This document shows positions 22,001 through 33,929 of a stretch of 64,000 bases of DNA, piece by piece. The notes beneath the pieces were generated by a model. It had not been told where the DNA came from. It searched no databases and worked only from the letters and a program-made list of their open reading frames with translations. A program made the position numbers and the translations under genes. Positions within the stretch are counted from its first letter, which is position 1. The number at the start of each line of letters is the position of its first letter. This DNA is from Castor canadensis (lineage: Eukaryota > Chordata > Mammalia > Rodentia > Castoridae): NCBI RefSeq assembly GCF_047511655.1, contig NC_133399.1:1801333-1865332 (forward strand), in the 5' to 3' direction.

Positions 22001-22179
22001 TTTTTTTGGCATAATAGAATTGGAACTCAGGGTCTCATGCTTATAGATGTGCTCTACCAGTGGAGAAAACCCACTCGCCTTTGTTTGTGTTTCATGTTTT
22101 CAAGATACGGTCTCATGAATTAACTCTCCAGGCTGGCTTCATCTGCAATCATCCTCATCTCTGCCACCTGAGTCCCTAT
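22001..22179 (-). mobile_element. composite SINE, first part, split by LTR
   Basis: Antisense poly(A), ID-like box ('attggaactcagggtctcat') and most of the B1-like half. It resumes at 22,636-22,678 with 'aattacaggcttgagccacc', showing that the LTR landed inside it. Confidence 0.8.
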
Positions 22180-22635
22180 TGTTAACCAGAAAAGGTCATG
22201 CTGGACTGAAATGCATGCAGAGATAGAAGAGGAGACAGAGATGTTAGACAGACAGAACAGAGACTGCTCAATACATTACCACATGCTTTATTGGAGGGGA
22301 AGAAATCTTTGGAGGCCATCCCCAGCAAAAGAGCTGGAGCCCACAGCTGCTTGCAGAGTAGGGATAGATATAGGATGTCAGTGGGAGAAACCCCAGGAAT
22401 AATAGAGTCCCAGAGAGAACTCCCAGGAAGGTCACTGGACAAGAATATCTTTCAACAGCCCTCTGATATTCCTGAGATAATGGGGTCTTTCTATGAGGCT
22501 GGGTGGGAAATACCTAGGAATTGGTTAAAGGTGAATGTTTGTTATTCTTTAGGGCCAAGTGTACAGTTTTCAGTAAGCCAACTGTTATGAGGAAGGTTCC
22601 AGTCTTCATGTGGCTGTCCCTTTTTCAACCTAACA
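22180..22635 (-). mobile_element. solo LTR of an endogenous retrovirus
   Basis: 456 bp. On the minus strand it starts TGTTAGGTTG and ends GGTTAACA, giving the TG...CA ends of an LTR. An AATAAA signal lies at 22,292-22,287, about 107 bp from the 3' end. No internal viral sequence is present, so it is a recombined solo copy. It sits inside the SINE at 22,001-22,678. Short duplicated flanks are ambiguous because the SINE itself has decayed. The class was not determined. Confidence 0.75.
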
Positions 22636-22678
22636 ATTAGAATTACAGGCTTGAGCCACCAGCATCTAGCTCACTTTA
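22636..22678 (-). mobile_element. composite SINE, second part
   Basis: Continuation of the SINE interrupted by the solo LTR. Confidence 0.8.
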
Positions 22679-22685
22679 TGAGAGT

Positions 22686-23025
22686 TAATAACGCATAAAC
22701 CAGTTTTCCAGGAATAATCATCTCCATCTGTACAGACCACAAGAAAAGCTTGAGTTCTCAGGAACCCCAGTGCCATATTCCTGTTTGACTCTTCCCACCC
22801 TCCTGCTAGAGGGTGCAGCTTTGATTTTCTTTTGCTTTGCATCACAAAAACAAACCTGCCCAACTCTCATATCAGAGCAGCAGGACTACCCTGTGTTCAG
22901 TTGCCTGCTGCTTCCAAAATAAACCTCTTGCTTACCCTATTTTCTTTTCTTGGTGAATTCTTTTACCAAGAAGTGGCAGCAAAAACCCCAACGCTCTCCT
23001 TAGGTGCCCTTTATCTTGTATAGCA
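22686..23025 (+). mobile_element. possible LTR 3' part
   Basis: An AATAAA at 22,918-22,923 leads 'aacctcttgcttacc' and 'ttggtgaattcttttacc', an arrangement like the R/U5 part of gammaretrovirus-type LTRs. The ends are not defined and no internal sequence was seen. Confidence 0.25.
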
Positions 23026-23399
23026 CATGTTTGACCACATGTGCTGTTTGCTGATGACATTCCTCTGTGTTCCTGTTAGTAGTTTCTGTTAGCATTTTGT
23101 TTAAGCATTTTTCTTAAGAAAATAATTTGGCTACGTTTTCTGTCCTATTTGTGGTGTTTGCCTACCAGAAGGCATGGTTTCTGTGCATAATTGACTGTGC
23201 TTGCTCTGTGTTGTTCTGGTTCTCAGAAAAGGTAAGGCATAGTCAAAGCTCTCCATCTGCTTGTTCTAGCTTTGAGCACCTAGAAATGTTTGCTCAGGAC
23301 ACCAGGAAGCCCTATGGGGAGATGCAATGAGAAACATTCCAAGGCATGGTATCCTTAACTCTGAAGACTTACGACTTTCTACAACTTCACTTCCACACA

Positions 23400-24230
23400 T
23401 AATCATTTTCAACTGTTTATTCCACCTCCCCATATCTCAGTGAATATCCCTTCTGATGCCCAAGTGGGAAGAGATTTTTCTCTATCCCTTGTGCATCTGA
23501 CCACCTTCCTACCACATGGAGCTCTGTATTTAATGTTACTGCAATTCTTCACCCTACAGCTAGACCAGGAATCCAGGCCACAACTCACTAAGCTCGCACC
23601 TGACATTGCTGGAGTCACTTAAGGTAGGTCAGTGACCTTTCACTTTTAAAATATTCTCCCACTACTGTACTTCAAATGAATGCCAAGAAGAGCAAAATTT
23701 CTCCGAGCCAATTAGTTATGCAGACTGCAGGTGTCCTTAGACCAAATTTTCTACATATTGAGACCAGTGTTTGTTGTCATTCCTGAGGTTCTTGTTTCTT
23801 TCCTCTCAAGCCCTACCCTATCCCACACAGTAAAGCTCTCTTTGTCTCTCAGTGTGTATTAGGACATATTTGTGTATTTTAAGAATATTTTTGTCTATTT
23901 TCTATGAAACTGCACTGCCTGTTTTCTGAGGTTCTTTCTTTTATCTAAGTCTCTCTTCTGTCACTGTAAGTTCCACATGCTTAAGCTCTCTTTCTCTCCC
24001 TCTCTCCTGATCATATTTTTAAAATTTGTAGATGGTTTTGTTGATAACTGAATCTTCAATGCCTTCCCAACCTCACACATCATAAAAGTTTGCTGCTCAC
24101 TACATTCAGCCTCTATGTCTCAGAGATCCTGGGGAAAGGCTGATGCCACTAGTCTACCATCTTCACATTTATTAATGACTGTTATGTAGTTATGCCTTCC
24201 TTTCAGTCTTGTGCTCTTGTTACTTTTTTT
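23400..24230. repeat. direct repeat, copy 1
   Basis: Colinear with 29,990-30,720: 'accacatggagctctg', 'ctccctctctcctgatc' and 'ccatcttcacatttattaat' appear in the same order. No frame is shared. Confidence 0.75.
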
Positions 24231-24479
24231 CCCTACTGGTATGTTTTGATTGCTTTTTTTCTTTGTCACTTGTGTGCCTTTATGAAAAGTTTTTTTTCAT
24301 TTACAATAAGTTTTCATAAAATATCTTATGGTTATCTTCTTATAATTTTAGCAAACAAAACTTAGTTATAATTGCAAACAAAGTCTCTGTACTGTTTTTC
24401 TTCCCTCTCCACATTTAACACTATTCATGTTATACTTAAGGTTCTGAACTGAAGAAACTGTCAGATTCATAATTTCTTC

Positions 24480-24875
24480 TTACATGAAACTATCTAAATC
24501 TTGTTCTGTATGCCTGACCTTCAGAGATTTGTAATCCTATAGATATATGGTCTGATTCCTGGAATCTATGCATGCCAAGATGAACAGTTTTGAGAAATCA
24601 GCCCCATGGTACTGAGAGTTCAAACCTCAGAAATGATAGGAACGTCCCTTTATGTCAATGTGTGTGTCTCCTTTCCAGTTCTCAACAGTTTCCCATGGTC
24701 AGCACTCCCTCTGTAGCTGTTCTCAGCAGCTGCAGGAGGGCAAGTGAGCAGAAACTACCACAGGGGACTTCTTGTCCTCTATTCACAGGTCCAAGACTGA
24801 CTTCAGTTTACAGTCATTGGCCTCAGCCCTGTACTCTCTATTGCACCTTATGCATGGTCCTCACACCAATTCTCA
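24480..24875. repeat. direct repeat with 61,100-61,570
   Basis: Shared landmarks: 'gtgtgtctcctttcc' / 'gtgtgtctcctgctttcc', 'ctgcag' followed by the same spacing, and 'tactctctattgcacc' / 'tactctctactgcagg'. The downstream SINE is only at this copy. Confidence 0.7.
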
Positions 24876-25082
24876 TGATTTTTTTTGGTGGCACTGGGGT
24901 GTGAACTCAGGTGTTCATGCATCCAAAGCAAGTGCATTACTGATTCACCCACACTCCCAGTCCATTTTCCTTTGGGGTCTCCGACACTTATTTGCTTAGT
25001 TTGGCTTCTGGCTGCAATCCTCCTGATCTCAGCCTCCCAATTTACAAGAATTATTGATATGAGCCACCAGCAACCAGCCCAA
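24876..25082 (-). mobile_element. composite SINE
   Basis: Antisense poly(A), 'actggggtgtgaactcaggt' and the B1-like 'cctcctgatctcagcctccc' part. It is missing from the paralogous site near 61,570. Confidence 0.8.
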
Positions 25083-26639
25083 CATTGATCATTTAATACA
25101 GACAAAAGCCAGAATTATTGCTGTGGTCTGGTCTCAGGTGTGCTAGAGTAGTTGCCTGGAACATTGTCTCATGCAGTCAAAGAATGATAGTCATAGACAA
25201 CAGGGTAAGCAAAAGAGTAGGGTTTTATGTCAGAAGAGAGGAAAGAGCAGAAAAATCTCCTGTATACATGGGAGGCATCTCAGAAAGGCAGAGCTCATGA
25301 GACTCATTGAGTAGTGGTTTCTATAAGAAGTTTTATTTCCTAGTTGAAGGAAAACTGCTTGTGTCTTTGTACTACTGGTCCATTTAGGGGATGGATGCCA
25401 GCATCAGCCAATGTGTTTCATGGTGACACTGTGCTTGCCCCTCTTTCTCTTCCCCATGGCCCTGAGGTCTGGCATACTGGCTGGACATCATACAGAGAAT
25501 GGCTCATACACCAGTATTATTTTCACCTTCACATAATCTTAGGTAAGACAATGAAATGTTCATCTTCTCATCCCCACTGGTTCATTGAATCTCTGACCTT
25601 AATTATAGTTTTCACCAAATGATTCATTCCAGGGAATTTACAATTGTTTTTGTATTCACTTGAAATTATTTTTTATCCCAATCCTTCCCTTGGGGATAAA
25701 TCCATTCATGAAGGGCACACAAATACTGGGGTTCACAGCACAATCCTATGGAATCCATACCCCGATGAGGATGTGTGGGTGTACATGGTGTCCTCCATGA
25801 GAGATGGAGCTTTGTTGTCTTTCTGTTTCTAGAAAATGGCTCCAAGCAGTGGTTCATAAAATTTCATTATATACACAATACTACCTCATAGAAATAGAGT
25901 TTGCATCATTCAAGTAATTGTTTATTCCTGATTGACTTCTTCATATTGTGTTAAATAAGAAAACCAGTGAAATTTTATTAGCATGTACTAATTGAACAAA
26001 TCAGTTTCAGTGTAACAATTTCATACATGTATATAATATAATATGATCGTATACACTCTCCTACATTCTATTGTCCTCGTTTTCCTGCTTGTCTCCTTTC
26101 TTTTCCCAAATGGTCCCCACATCATTCATATCTTTTAAAAAGAATCAGCCTATAAAAGATAAAAACTCATCATATGTAGATTTATATGCACATTTCATTA
26201 TATACAGATCCATGAAATTAAGACTATTGTGATAATATATACATGGGAATATAATAATGTAAGTTTATGTAGCATATTCTAAAAGGAAAGTCATACAAAT
26301 GCACCTATAAAATTAGAGATAATATGTGTATAACCACAGAGTATACATGCAAATAAAGGAGGCAAATGAATGTATTTATGCGCAGCATGTAAAGAAAAGA
26401 CATTTATGTGTACACTCATATGTACAAAAAAACTGTTTACAGGAAGTCCTTCACCTGAGGCATATTCTTGGCACTGGACCTCGAAAATCATGAAGAAAAA
26501 TATGCTAATTTACTTTAAAACTTACCTAATCTGTGGCATTCTGTTAGGGCCATGAGAAAATATTCCAACACAAGCAGTATATTATTTTAATTCCTTTCCA
26601 GAACCTACGTGCCAGCATAAACTTGACTTGGAATTTTTT
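25083..26639. other. no gene recognised
   Basis: Increasingly AT-rich, with short chance frames. Nothing conserved was seen. Confidence 0.4.
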
Positions 26640-26865
26640 AAGTTCTGGCCTTTTTTGGATGGAACTTGGAGTTGAACTGGAAGTGTCTCATGCTTGTAAG
26701 TCAGGTGATCTTCCACTTTACTCACAGCACCAGCCATGTTTTTTGTTGGGTATTTTCAAGATAGGGTCTCACCAACTATTTATCCATGACTGGATTCAAA
26801 TGGCTATCCTTTGATCTACCTCCTGAATAGATAGTGTTACAGGCATAAGTCACCAGAGCCTGGCT
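26640..26865 (-). mobile_element. composite SINE, decayed
   Basis: Antisense ID-like ('ggagttgaactggaagtgtc') and B1-like ('ttacaggcataagtcaccag') halves are visible. Confidence 0.7.
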
Positions 26866-27299
26866 AAATTCTGGGTTTAAAGGATGATGTGTCCTAAGAA
26901 GAGACTTATTTGTGAACTGATAGAATGGGTATAAATATAGGGTAAGAATTAGACAAGGATATATAACAAAATAAGCTCATGAATATTATACCTAAGTAAA
27001 TAATAGGAAGGTCATACAAGGACCTCCCCTCCAAAAAAGAAATGGTGGCTACTTATGATGGGTCTGGGGGTGCTGCTTAGCCAGAAAGCCAAAAAGCAAG
27101 TGAGAAAAGATGATGCTCCAGCTGGTCATGTTCAGATATTCAGGGGAAGAGGGAAGGTGATGAGCAATACAAGAAGTCCATAGAAAGAAAATCGGTGTTG
27201 CAAATGACTTGAATGTTGATCTTCTCAAGTTTATAATATTAGTTACTAGACGCCGGGACAGAAGGAAGGAGTATGGTAACAGCTCTCCATGCCGGGCTC

Positions 27300-28130
27300 A
27301 ATCCATAAGATGACAAAGCTAAGAGGTTAAGTTTGTGTTTGGCTCCTAGTGATGGAGTTCCCATATTTGATCAAATGGCTCTGTTAATTTTAGACATGGG
27401 GCCAGGCAGCTGTAGGGTGAAGAGCATGTGATAGAGCAAAAATTGTTCAGACCATGGTAGCAGTCAAAAGGGAGAAGATAGTCTAGGCTAGGATCCAATG
27501 AACTCTCTCTAGGGCATGTCTCCATAGATCTAAACACCTCCACTAGTTCCCACCTCTAAAAGGTTCCATCACCTCCAGTAGTGCCAAGCAATGAACCAAA
27601 TCCCTCACATGTTTCATTTGCAGGACATTTGTGCTAACCAAACCAGGGAGGAAGATACAACGAGTGGCTTTTCAGTCGCCACTGAGTTACTGTTACAATA
27701 AGGAATATCAAGTTCTGCACAGGCAGACTGGAGGTTCTGTTCTTGCTGAGGTCCTAACGCTGAGTGTTTCTGGGTCTTAAGTTGGGCAGTATTGTTTTGG
27801 CATGCATAGAGTTCCTAGAGTTGGACCATAATTTCTGTCTGTGCATGAAGTATGTGGTATCAGGCTTAGAGAGGGACTCATGGCAATCACCCGAAGCCAG
27901 TGCTTATGAATTGACAGGGTTTTTTTGTCACAACCTTAAAGTGACTCCATATGAGAGTCCCTCTGTAGATTTTTAAAGTGTTGAAGGATGTAGGAGAAGA
28001 CAGCAGGAATGTGAGAGCCCAGAGCAAATCCCTAGGTGTCTCTGTCTCAGCACTAGAGGTGGATCAACATAGGGCTCCATTTGGGCATTCCATCTGGCTC
28101 TCAAGCTTTATCTTCTGAATGTGGGTTTTC
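27300..28130. repeat. direct repeat with 62,210-63,070
   Basis: Shared blocks include 'gatcaaatggct', 'gacatggggcc', 'aaagtgactccatatgagag' / 'aaagtatctccatgtcactt', and 'cttctgaatgtgggttttca' near the end. The similarity ends where each copy meets a different unit. Confidence 0.8.
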
Positions 28131-28269
28131 ATTGTGACCTTGATTAATTGCCTGAGCTGGTTCAAAGCTGTTCATTTGTGGTTGTTTTTGTAAATCTTCA
28201 CTCTTAGATCCATTGTACAGTATTTAAATGAACCAGTTTCTCTTTATAGTTAACAATTTTCTTCCCTTG

Positions 28270-29250
28270 TAAGCATAATGTTTTCTGTGAGATCAGGCAG
28301 GGTGTTTTCTGTGAGATCAGGGTCTGTCTCCTTGGGCATGGAGTGTGGAATTCCCTGAGCAGACTTCTGCCACTATTTTCAAGTAGAAGAAGCAATATCC
28401 ACCCTGAAAAGGCAGGAGCAAGATCTGGTTAACTACAATGAATCCCCAGGCTTAGCTGGATAGGGAGCAGAGAGGAGGTCTAACCTGCTAAGGGATATGG
28501 CAGAAATTAGGTGTTTGGTCGTGACATCCAGGAGGAAGAGGATTCTTTTTCCTCTTCATGGATCTGGAGATCACAAGCCACTGAGACATGATCAAAGGAT
28601 CAAACTGTAGGAAGAGCCCAATCAGAGGCCATCAGGAAGAGGCCTCACTGCTTAACACAGAAAATGCATTTCCGAGTGCCACATTTTCTGGATCTCCCTG
28701 TGCTTCTGAGATCCATCCCTGTGACTCAGTTTCTCACTGTGCTGTGTTTGTGCCACTGGTGATGTGGGAGAACTGGGTCACCACAGAAGCAGGAAATGGT
28801 CAGTTTCTGACCTGAATCCCCAGACTGGGGAGGATCAGGGGGTTGACACCAAAGTTGGCAACTGTGGTGGAAATGGGCCTCCCCTTCACAGTCCTTAAGA
28901 CTCCAGCCCTAAGTCATTGCTGGTGCTGCTTGTCACTTGGTCTTCTTTTTTCCAGGGTTGGGGCCGGTGGATGGATGAAACCTTGGCATTGTGTCCTCTA
29001 CCTATGTGTGCGGTGTTCTATGCCCGGAGCACTTTTTGGGAGCTCTGCATTAGAGCTTGTACCTCTCCAGACTGCAGAGATGGCAGGAGGTCATGGGTTT
29101 CTGTGCAGCATGATCTGTGTCTCACAGAGATGCCCAAAAGGGTTTGTCTGTCCCACAAATGAAATGCAGAATGGATTGAAACCTGTCATTATAGTTGGTG
29201 TGGTTTTACTCACATCTTCAGTGAAGACAGTTAGACGACAGGTTTGAGGA
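28270..29250. repeat. three-copy unit, spacer copy
   Basis: Direct match to 41,070-41,960 and inverted match to 14,310-15,130. Includes the frame at 28,843-29,247 (134 codons), which is not kept in the other copies and matches no family I know. Confidence 0.8.
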
Positions 29251-29254
29251 CCAT

Positions 29255-29700
29255 CAATCAATATAGCAAGTTCAGTGCAGACAGGGCTATATAGGGAGAC
29301 CCTGTTTTGGTGAACAACACCCAGAATATTTAGAAAAATAAGTAAAAATAGAGTGAAAATTCTTCATATATTTGAAAGCTGTCTAAGAAATATGAGCAAG
29401 TTGTAAATTTGTACAGAATATTCTAGACAACACGACTAAACTTAAAATGTATTGTTTATCATTCATAAAAACTATGTATATCTAATTTTTACACCTGAAC
29501 ATCAGCTTTGTGTTTATCATTCTGGTGCCTACATGTAAACCCTGCTGTAATGAAACCTGAGGCAGTGGACTGCTTAAGTACATAGTTGGACACTGGCAGC
29601 ACCCTACTTCAAACAATAACAACTCAATAAAGAAAGTACATGGATTAACGTGACATAATTCTGTAAGTTGTGTTTGAGTTTCTTGGTACTGTTTTTTTTT
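29255..29700. other. no gene recognised
   Basis: AT-rich unique sequence up to the U6 pseudogene. Confidence 0.4.
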
Positions 29701-29803
29701 AATATAAAATGCTTCAGGAATTTGCATGTCATACTTGTGCAGAACCATGTTAATCTTCTCTGAATCCTTCCAGTTGCAGTACATGTGCTGCTTAAGCGAA
29801 CAT
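29701..29803 (-). pseudogene. U6 snRNA pseudogene
   Basis: The minus strand follows U6 for its full length of about 103 nt: a 5' 'TTCGCTTAAGCAGCACATGT', the central 'CAGAGAAGATTAACATGG' and the 3' 'GACATGCAAATTCCTGAAGC'. It differs from the functional RNA at several places, including the invariant ACAGAGA box region (reads 'TTCAGAGAA'). It ends in an A run (complement of 29,692-29,700) rather than the T terminator, which indicates retrotransposition of the RNA. Confidence 0.9.
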
Positions 29804-29989
29804 CATACTGAGTGGTTTAATCAGAACCATTGATACGGTGTTTCTACTTTGATTTAGAACTGTGAGGGTTTATGAGTGAATTCAAATACATTTAAATTTT
29901 CCACTTGTCTTTAATTTTATACAACATTTGAGTATTTGTCTAATATGTGATTCCCGACCAATGGCCCAAATGGTAACAAATTTCCTTTG

Positions 29990-30720
29990 TCCCCTTCATA
30001 TCTCATCATTTCCCACCACATGGAGCTCTGCCCTTGATCTCACTTGAGGCCATTCCCCCAAGTGAGACCAGCATGCCAGGGCCGCACTCCCTGGATCAGC
30101 CACTGACCCTTGCTGGAAGTTCCCAGGGATAGGACAATGCAGGGACCCTTCAGTGCTAAAATGCCAGACCCAGGAGCTTATCAAAATGACCCCCCATCAC
30201 TGCACCCTGGGAATACCTAGCAGAAGAGAGAACTTTCCTAGTGCCAGCCTGTTATGCAGAGATTATGTGTGTTTAGACCTTTTGCTGAGAGCAGTGTCCA
30301 TTGTGCTCATGCATTTCAACCCATCCCTATTCTACACACTCAGGCTTACTTTCTCTCCAAGTGTGCTGTAGGTACATATTGTGATATTCATATATTTCTG
30401 TCTATTTTCCAAGAAACCACACTACATATTTTGTAAGATTCTTGGTTTTTTTACTTAAGTGTGCACTCTGACCCTGTGCATTTCACAGGCTTATGCTTTT
30501 TTTCTCCCTCTCTCCTGATCTGCAGTTTTCTACTTTGTATTGGGTGCTGTCCACTAGTGAACCTTCAGGGCCTTCACATCATTGTCAGCTTTAAGGAAAA
30601 CACCTCACCACATTTCTGGCTCTATGCCTCAGAGGTACTGATAATTCACTGGTGCCACTAGTGCAGTCCACCATCTTCACATTTATTAATGACTTGTGCA
30701 GATATTATTCCCTTCCTTCA
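29990..30720. repeat. direct repeat, copy 2
   Basis: Colinear with 23,400-24,230. GC-rich in its first 200 bases. Confidence 0.75.
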
Positions 30721-30724
30721 ATCT

Positions 30725-31495
30725 TACTGACATGATCTTTGTCTTATGTATTATTGAGATGATATGGTTTCATTTGTTTTAGGTAGGAACATGGTCTTGG
30801 TTTTGAGTTGGGATATGACATGTTATCTTGAAGGATGTATACTCTGCTGTTGGATAAAGTATTCTGTATTATCACAATCACAAAAGCTATGAAAAGGATA
30901 AATTTTACTACAAGAATATGTAAAAATGAGAATTAGGAAAGAAGCATGCATTATTAAGACAGTTAACCAGGAAAACATTAAGATGAATCAAGGAGAAAGA
31001 TAATATCTGGACCTGGTGTCCCTTGCCTCCTACTTCAGGACTAGTATGGTTGAGATAGGAGACTCATGAGACTGAGGCTGACACAAGCCATAGGCGTGAG
31101 TTTGAAGAAAGCCTCAGATACATAGCAAGACTCTGCCCAAAAACTGAAAAAGGAATGCTTGTTTGTGAAGCTCGTGGTAGGAACATTCAGAGTTCAATTT
31201 CTAGAACAAATGGTTGGAATGTAATAGTATTTAAAAATTTGGCAACTAATTTTAGTCATATTGGTTTCACAGACTGATATGCCATTGAGGGACTTGTTTT
31301 CTGTATAAATGTTCAATTGTGACAATCAAAATGTGAAGTAATAAATAAAAGCAGGATACTTGTTGAGAAAGTTAACGCGTGCTCATTATCTCTTTTGGAT
31401 TTTTCTAAAGCTGTATGATGGCAAGGCAAGTCATCTGATAAATACTAAGAGAGTAGGATCCTCAGCACTGAATATACATGTGTAAGGAGAGGCAG
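30725..31495. other. no gene recognised
   Basis: AT-rich. A weak B1-like trace may exist around 31,010-31,160, but it is too decayed to call. Confidence 0.35.
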
Positions 31496-31496
31496 A

Positions 31497-31715
31497 ACGC
31501 CACACACCGGTGGCTCATGCCTGTAATCCTAGCTACTCAGTACACGGAGATCATGAAAATTGCAGTTTGAAGCCAGCAAGGGCAAATAGTTTGCAAGACC
31601 CTATCTCCATAAAAACCACCTCAAAAAGGGCTGGTGGAGTGGCTCAAGTTGTGGGCCCTGAGTTCAAGTCCAAGTATGGGTGGGTAGAAGACTCACAGAA
31701 CCCTCCAAATTAAAA
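31497..31715 (+). mobile_element. composite SINE, relatively young
   Basis: 'ccggtggctcatgcctgtaa' through 'gggctggtggagtggctcaa' and 'ctgagttcaagtcc', with an A-rich tail. The ID-like half has a short internal deletion after 'ctcaagtt'. Confidence 0.9.
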
Positions 31716-32449
31716 AAAGATGGAAGATAGATAAAACTATGCCATAGCATAATCCTTTTTGTTTGTATTTATGTATGGTCTTGACATGTTCGTTCTTACA
31801 CAGCACCTTGCATCTGCTCATATATTTTTACTTAATTGTTTATTAAATTTAAGACAGGAGTGAGAGTGGAATATTACTAGTTCAGTTATCAGTAGTGAGG
31901 CAAAAAGGGCTTCTGCTAATGGTCAAGGGTTGGGTATACTACATGATATACTTGGTTTGGTGGGGCACTAGGTGTCATATTGATAGAGAGTTATTAAGAG
32001 TATGAACTGAAACCTATGTATAGGTTTTATTAGTGCTACAGCATACTCAAGGAAGTCTATAGAATTAGAATCATAAACAATCTACACAGCTGTAGGACAG
32101 ATTGATGTGGAATTTTATGTTGATCTGACAATCAAGACCATGAGTCACTGGCTTCTGTGATGATAGCAGTTCATTGAATGCATCATGCCATAGATGAAGC
32201 CAAAGAGTATTGGTTTCTATAACTACAGGAATTAGTAGGTTCAGGTCCTTAGAGTAGAACAGGGGCTTCATTTCATCTCAAAATTCTGTAATCACTGCTC
32301 CTACTCAAAATTATATGACCAAATCTATGTTGATGAGTAGTTGTGGAATACGGTGTAAATGAGTGACATCATAGCCCTAATAAACTTAGTAAGCCACATA
32401 AAATAATCCAGTAAATTAATATGAAAGAGAAAGATCTTTTTTCTGTTTT
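31716..32449. other. no gene recognised
   Basis: AT-rich sequence with chance frames only. Confidence 0.4.
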
Positions 32450-32665
32450 TTTCATTTTTGGGGGGGTGGGACTGGGATTTAAACACAGGGCTTTCCTTTC
32501 AAAGAAGATGCCCTACCACTGGAGACATATCTCATTTATTTTTCTCTAGTTATTTGGAGATATGGTCTCCATAACTATTTGCACAGGGTGGCCTCAAACC
32601 ATGATCCTCCTGACCTCAGCCTACCAAGTAGCTAGGATGACAGGTGTGAGCCACCAGGATCCAAG
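32450..32665 (-). mobile_element. composite SINE
   Basis: Antisense ID-like box ('actgggatttaaacacaggg') and B1-like half ('gtagctaggatgacaggtgt'). Confidence 0.85.
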
Positions 32666-32892
32666 TTCTTCCTTCTGTATTGTGTATTATAATGATCTTT
32701 TAAGTTGGAAGTTGAAGTAACCATTGTTGGAAAGAGATCTTAGTTATCCATTTGCTGGTTTGAAGTAGGGAAAGCAACAGTAGGAAGAAACCAATAAGGA
32801 TAATGAAAGTATCCTGTTCTTCTTGTAGTGTTATTTGAAAAATTGAATTCATTTATTTCATTTCTTTTTTTGTTTCAATTTGTTTAGATTGT

Positions 32893-32975
32893 TGTTTTTT
32901 TCTAGTGCTGGAAATGGAACCTATGGCTTGCTCATGGTAGGCAATTGCCCTTCCACCAAGCTAGTCATTTCTTTT
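32893..32975 (-). mobile_element. ID-like SINE half
   Basis: Antisense 'gtgctggaaatggaacctat' box; paralogue at 63,145-63,195. Confidence 0.6.
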
Positions 32976-33014
32976 CTCAAGGATTCGTCTACTTTTATGT
33001 GTCAATATTCTTGG

Positions 33015-33152
33015 TGAAGGGCAAATAGTTCATGAAATCCCATCTCCAAAAATAAGCAAAAAGACTGGCATTGTGGCTTAAGAGATACAGAATTTGCTTT
33101 GCAAACATGAAGTCCTGAATTCAAAGACCAGTCCCACCAAAAAAAAAAATCA
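33015..33152 (+). mobile_element. SINE, 3' part
   Basis: 'gggcaaatagttcatgaaat' through 'gtcctgaattcaaagaccag' and an A11 tail; paralogue at 63,255-63,400. Confidence 0.75.
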
Positions 33153-33929
33153 GAAAATAATGATAGATAACTCAACATGCCTATCAGCCAACTGGATAAA
33201 ATTTTTATAGAATTCATTACTCAATAACTGATGAAAACATTTTATGAACATAATTAATACTCCCCAATATTCAACATTCTAGGCTATAATATGCACTTTA
33301 AATAATGTAGATCTATAGAACTCAACAAAATCTTGTATTCCCTGAATAAGAGAGTTGTTCCTATGAAGCTGCATAATTCTTGAAATCAGGTGAGCCACAA
33401 GTAAATGATGGAGGGTGTTCTCACCTTCTTTCTTTTTCTTCCATTGGGAAATTATTGTTTTTTAAAAATTTTTATTGTTTTATTATTCATATATGCATAC
33501 AATGCATGGCTCATTTCTCCCCCCTACTCCCTCCCTCCCCCCCCCACCTCCTCAATACCCGGCAGAAACTATTTTGCCCTTACCTCTAATTTTGTTGAAG
33601 AGAGAGTATAAGCAATAATAGGAAGGAACAAGGGTTTTTGCTGGTTGAGATAAGGATAGCTATACAGGGCATTGACTCACATTAATTTCCTGTGAGTGTG
33701 TGTTACCTTCTAGGTTAATTCTTTTTGATCTAACCTTTTCTCTAGTTACTGGTCCCCTTTTCCTATTGGCCTCAGTTGCTTTAAGGTATCTGCTTTAGTT
33801 TCTCTGCATTAAGGGCAACAAATGCTAGCTAATTTTTTAGATGTCTTACCTATCCTCACCCCTCCCTTGTGTGCTCTCGCTTTTATCATGTGCTCAAAGT
33901 CCAAACCCCTTGTTGTGTTTGCCCTTGAT

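Larger units (their letters stand above)
32850..33440. repeat. direct repeat with 63,110-63,690
   Basis: Both copies hold an antisense ID-like half followed by a sense SINE, then 'taactcaacatg', 'atcagccaac' and 'cttgaaatcagg'. Similarity stops just before L1-B. Confidence 0.85.

Noticed and set aside
29701..29803. Functional U6 snRNA gene
   Set aside because: It has several substitutions, an A tail instead of a T terminator, and no visible upstream promoter elements.
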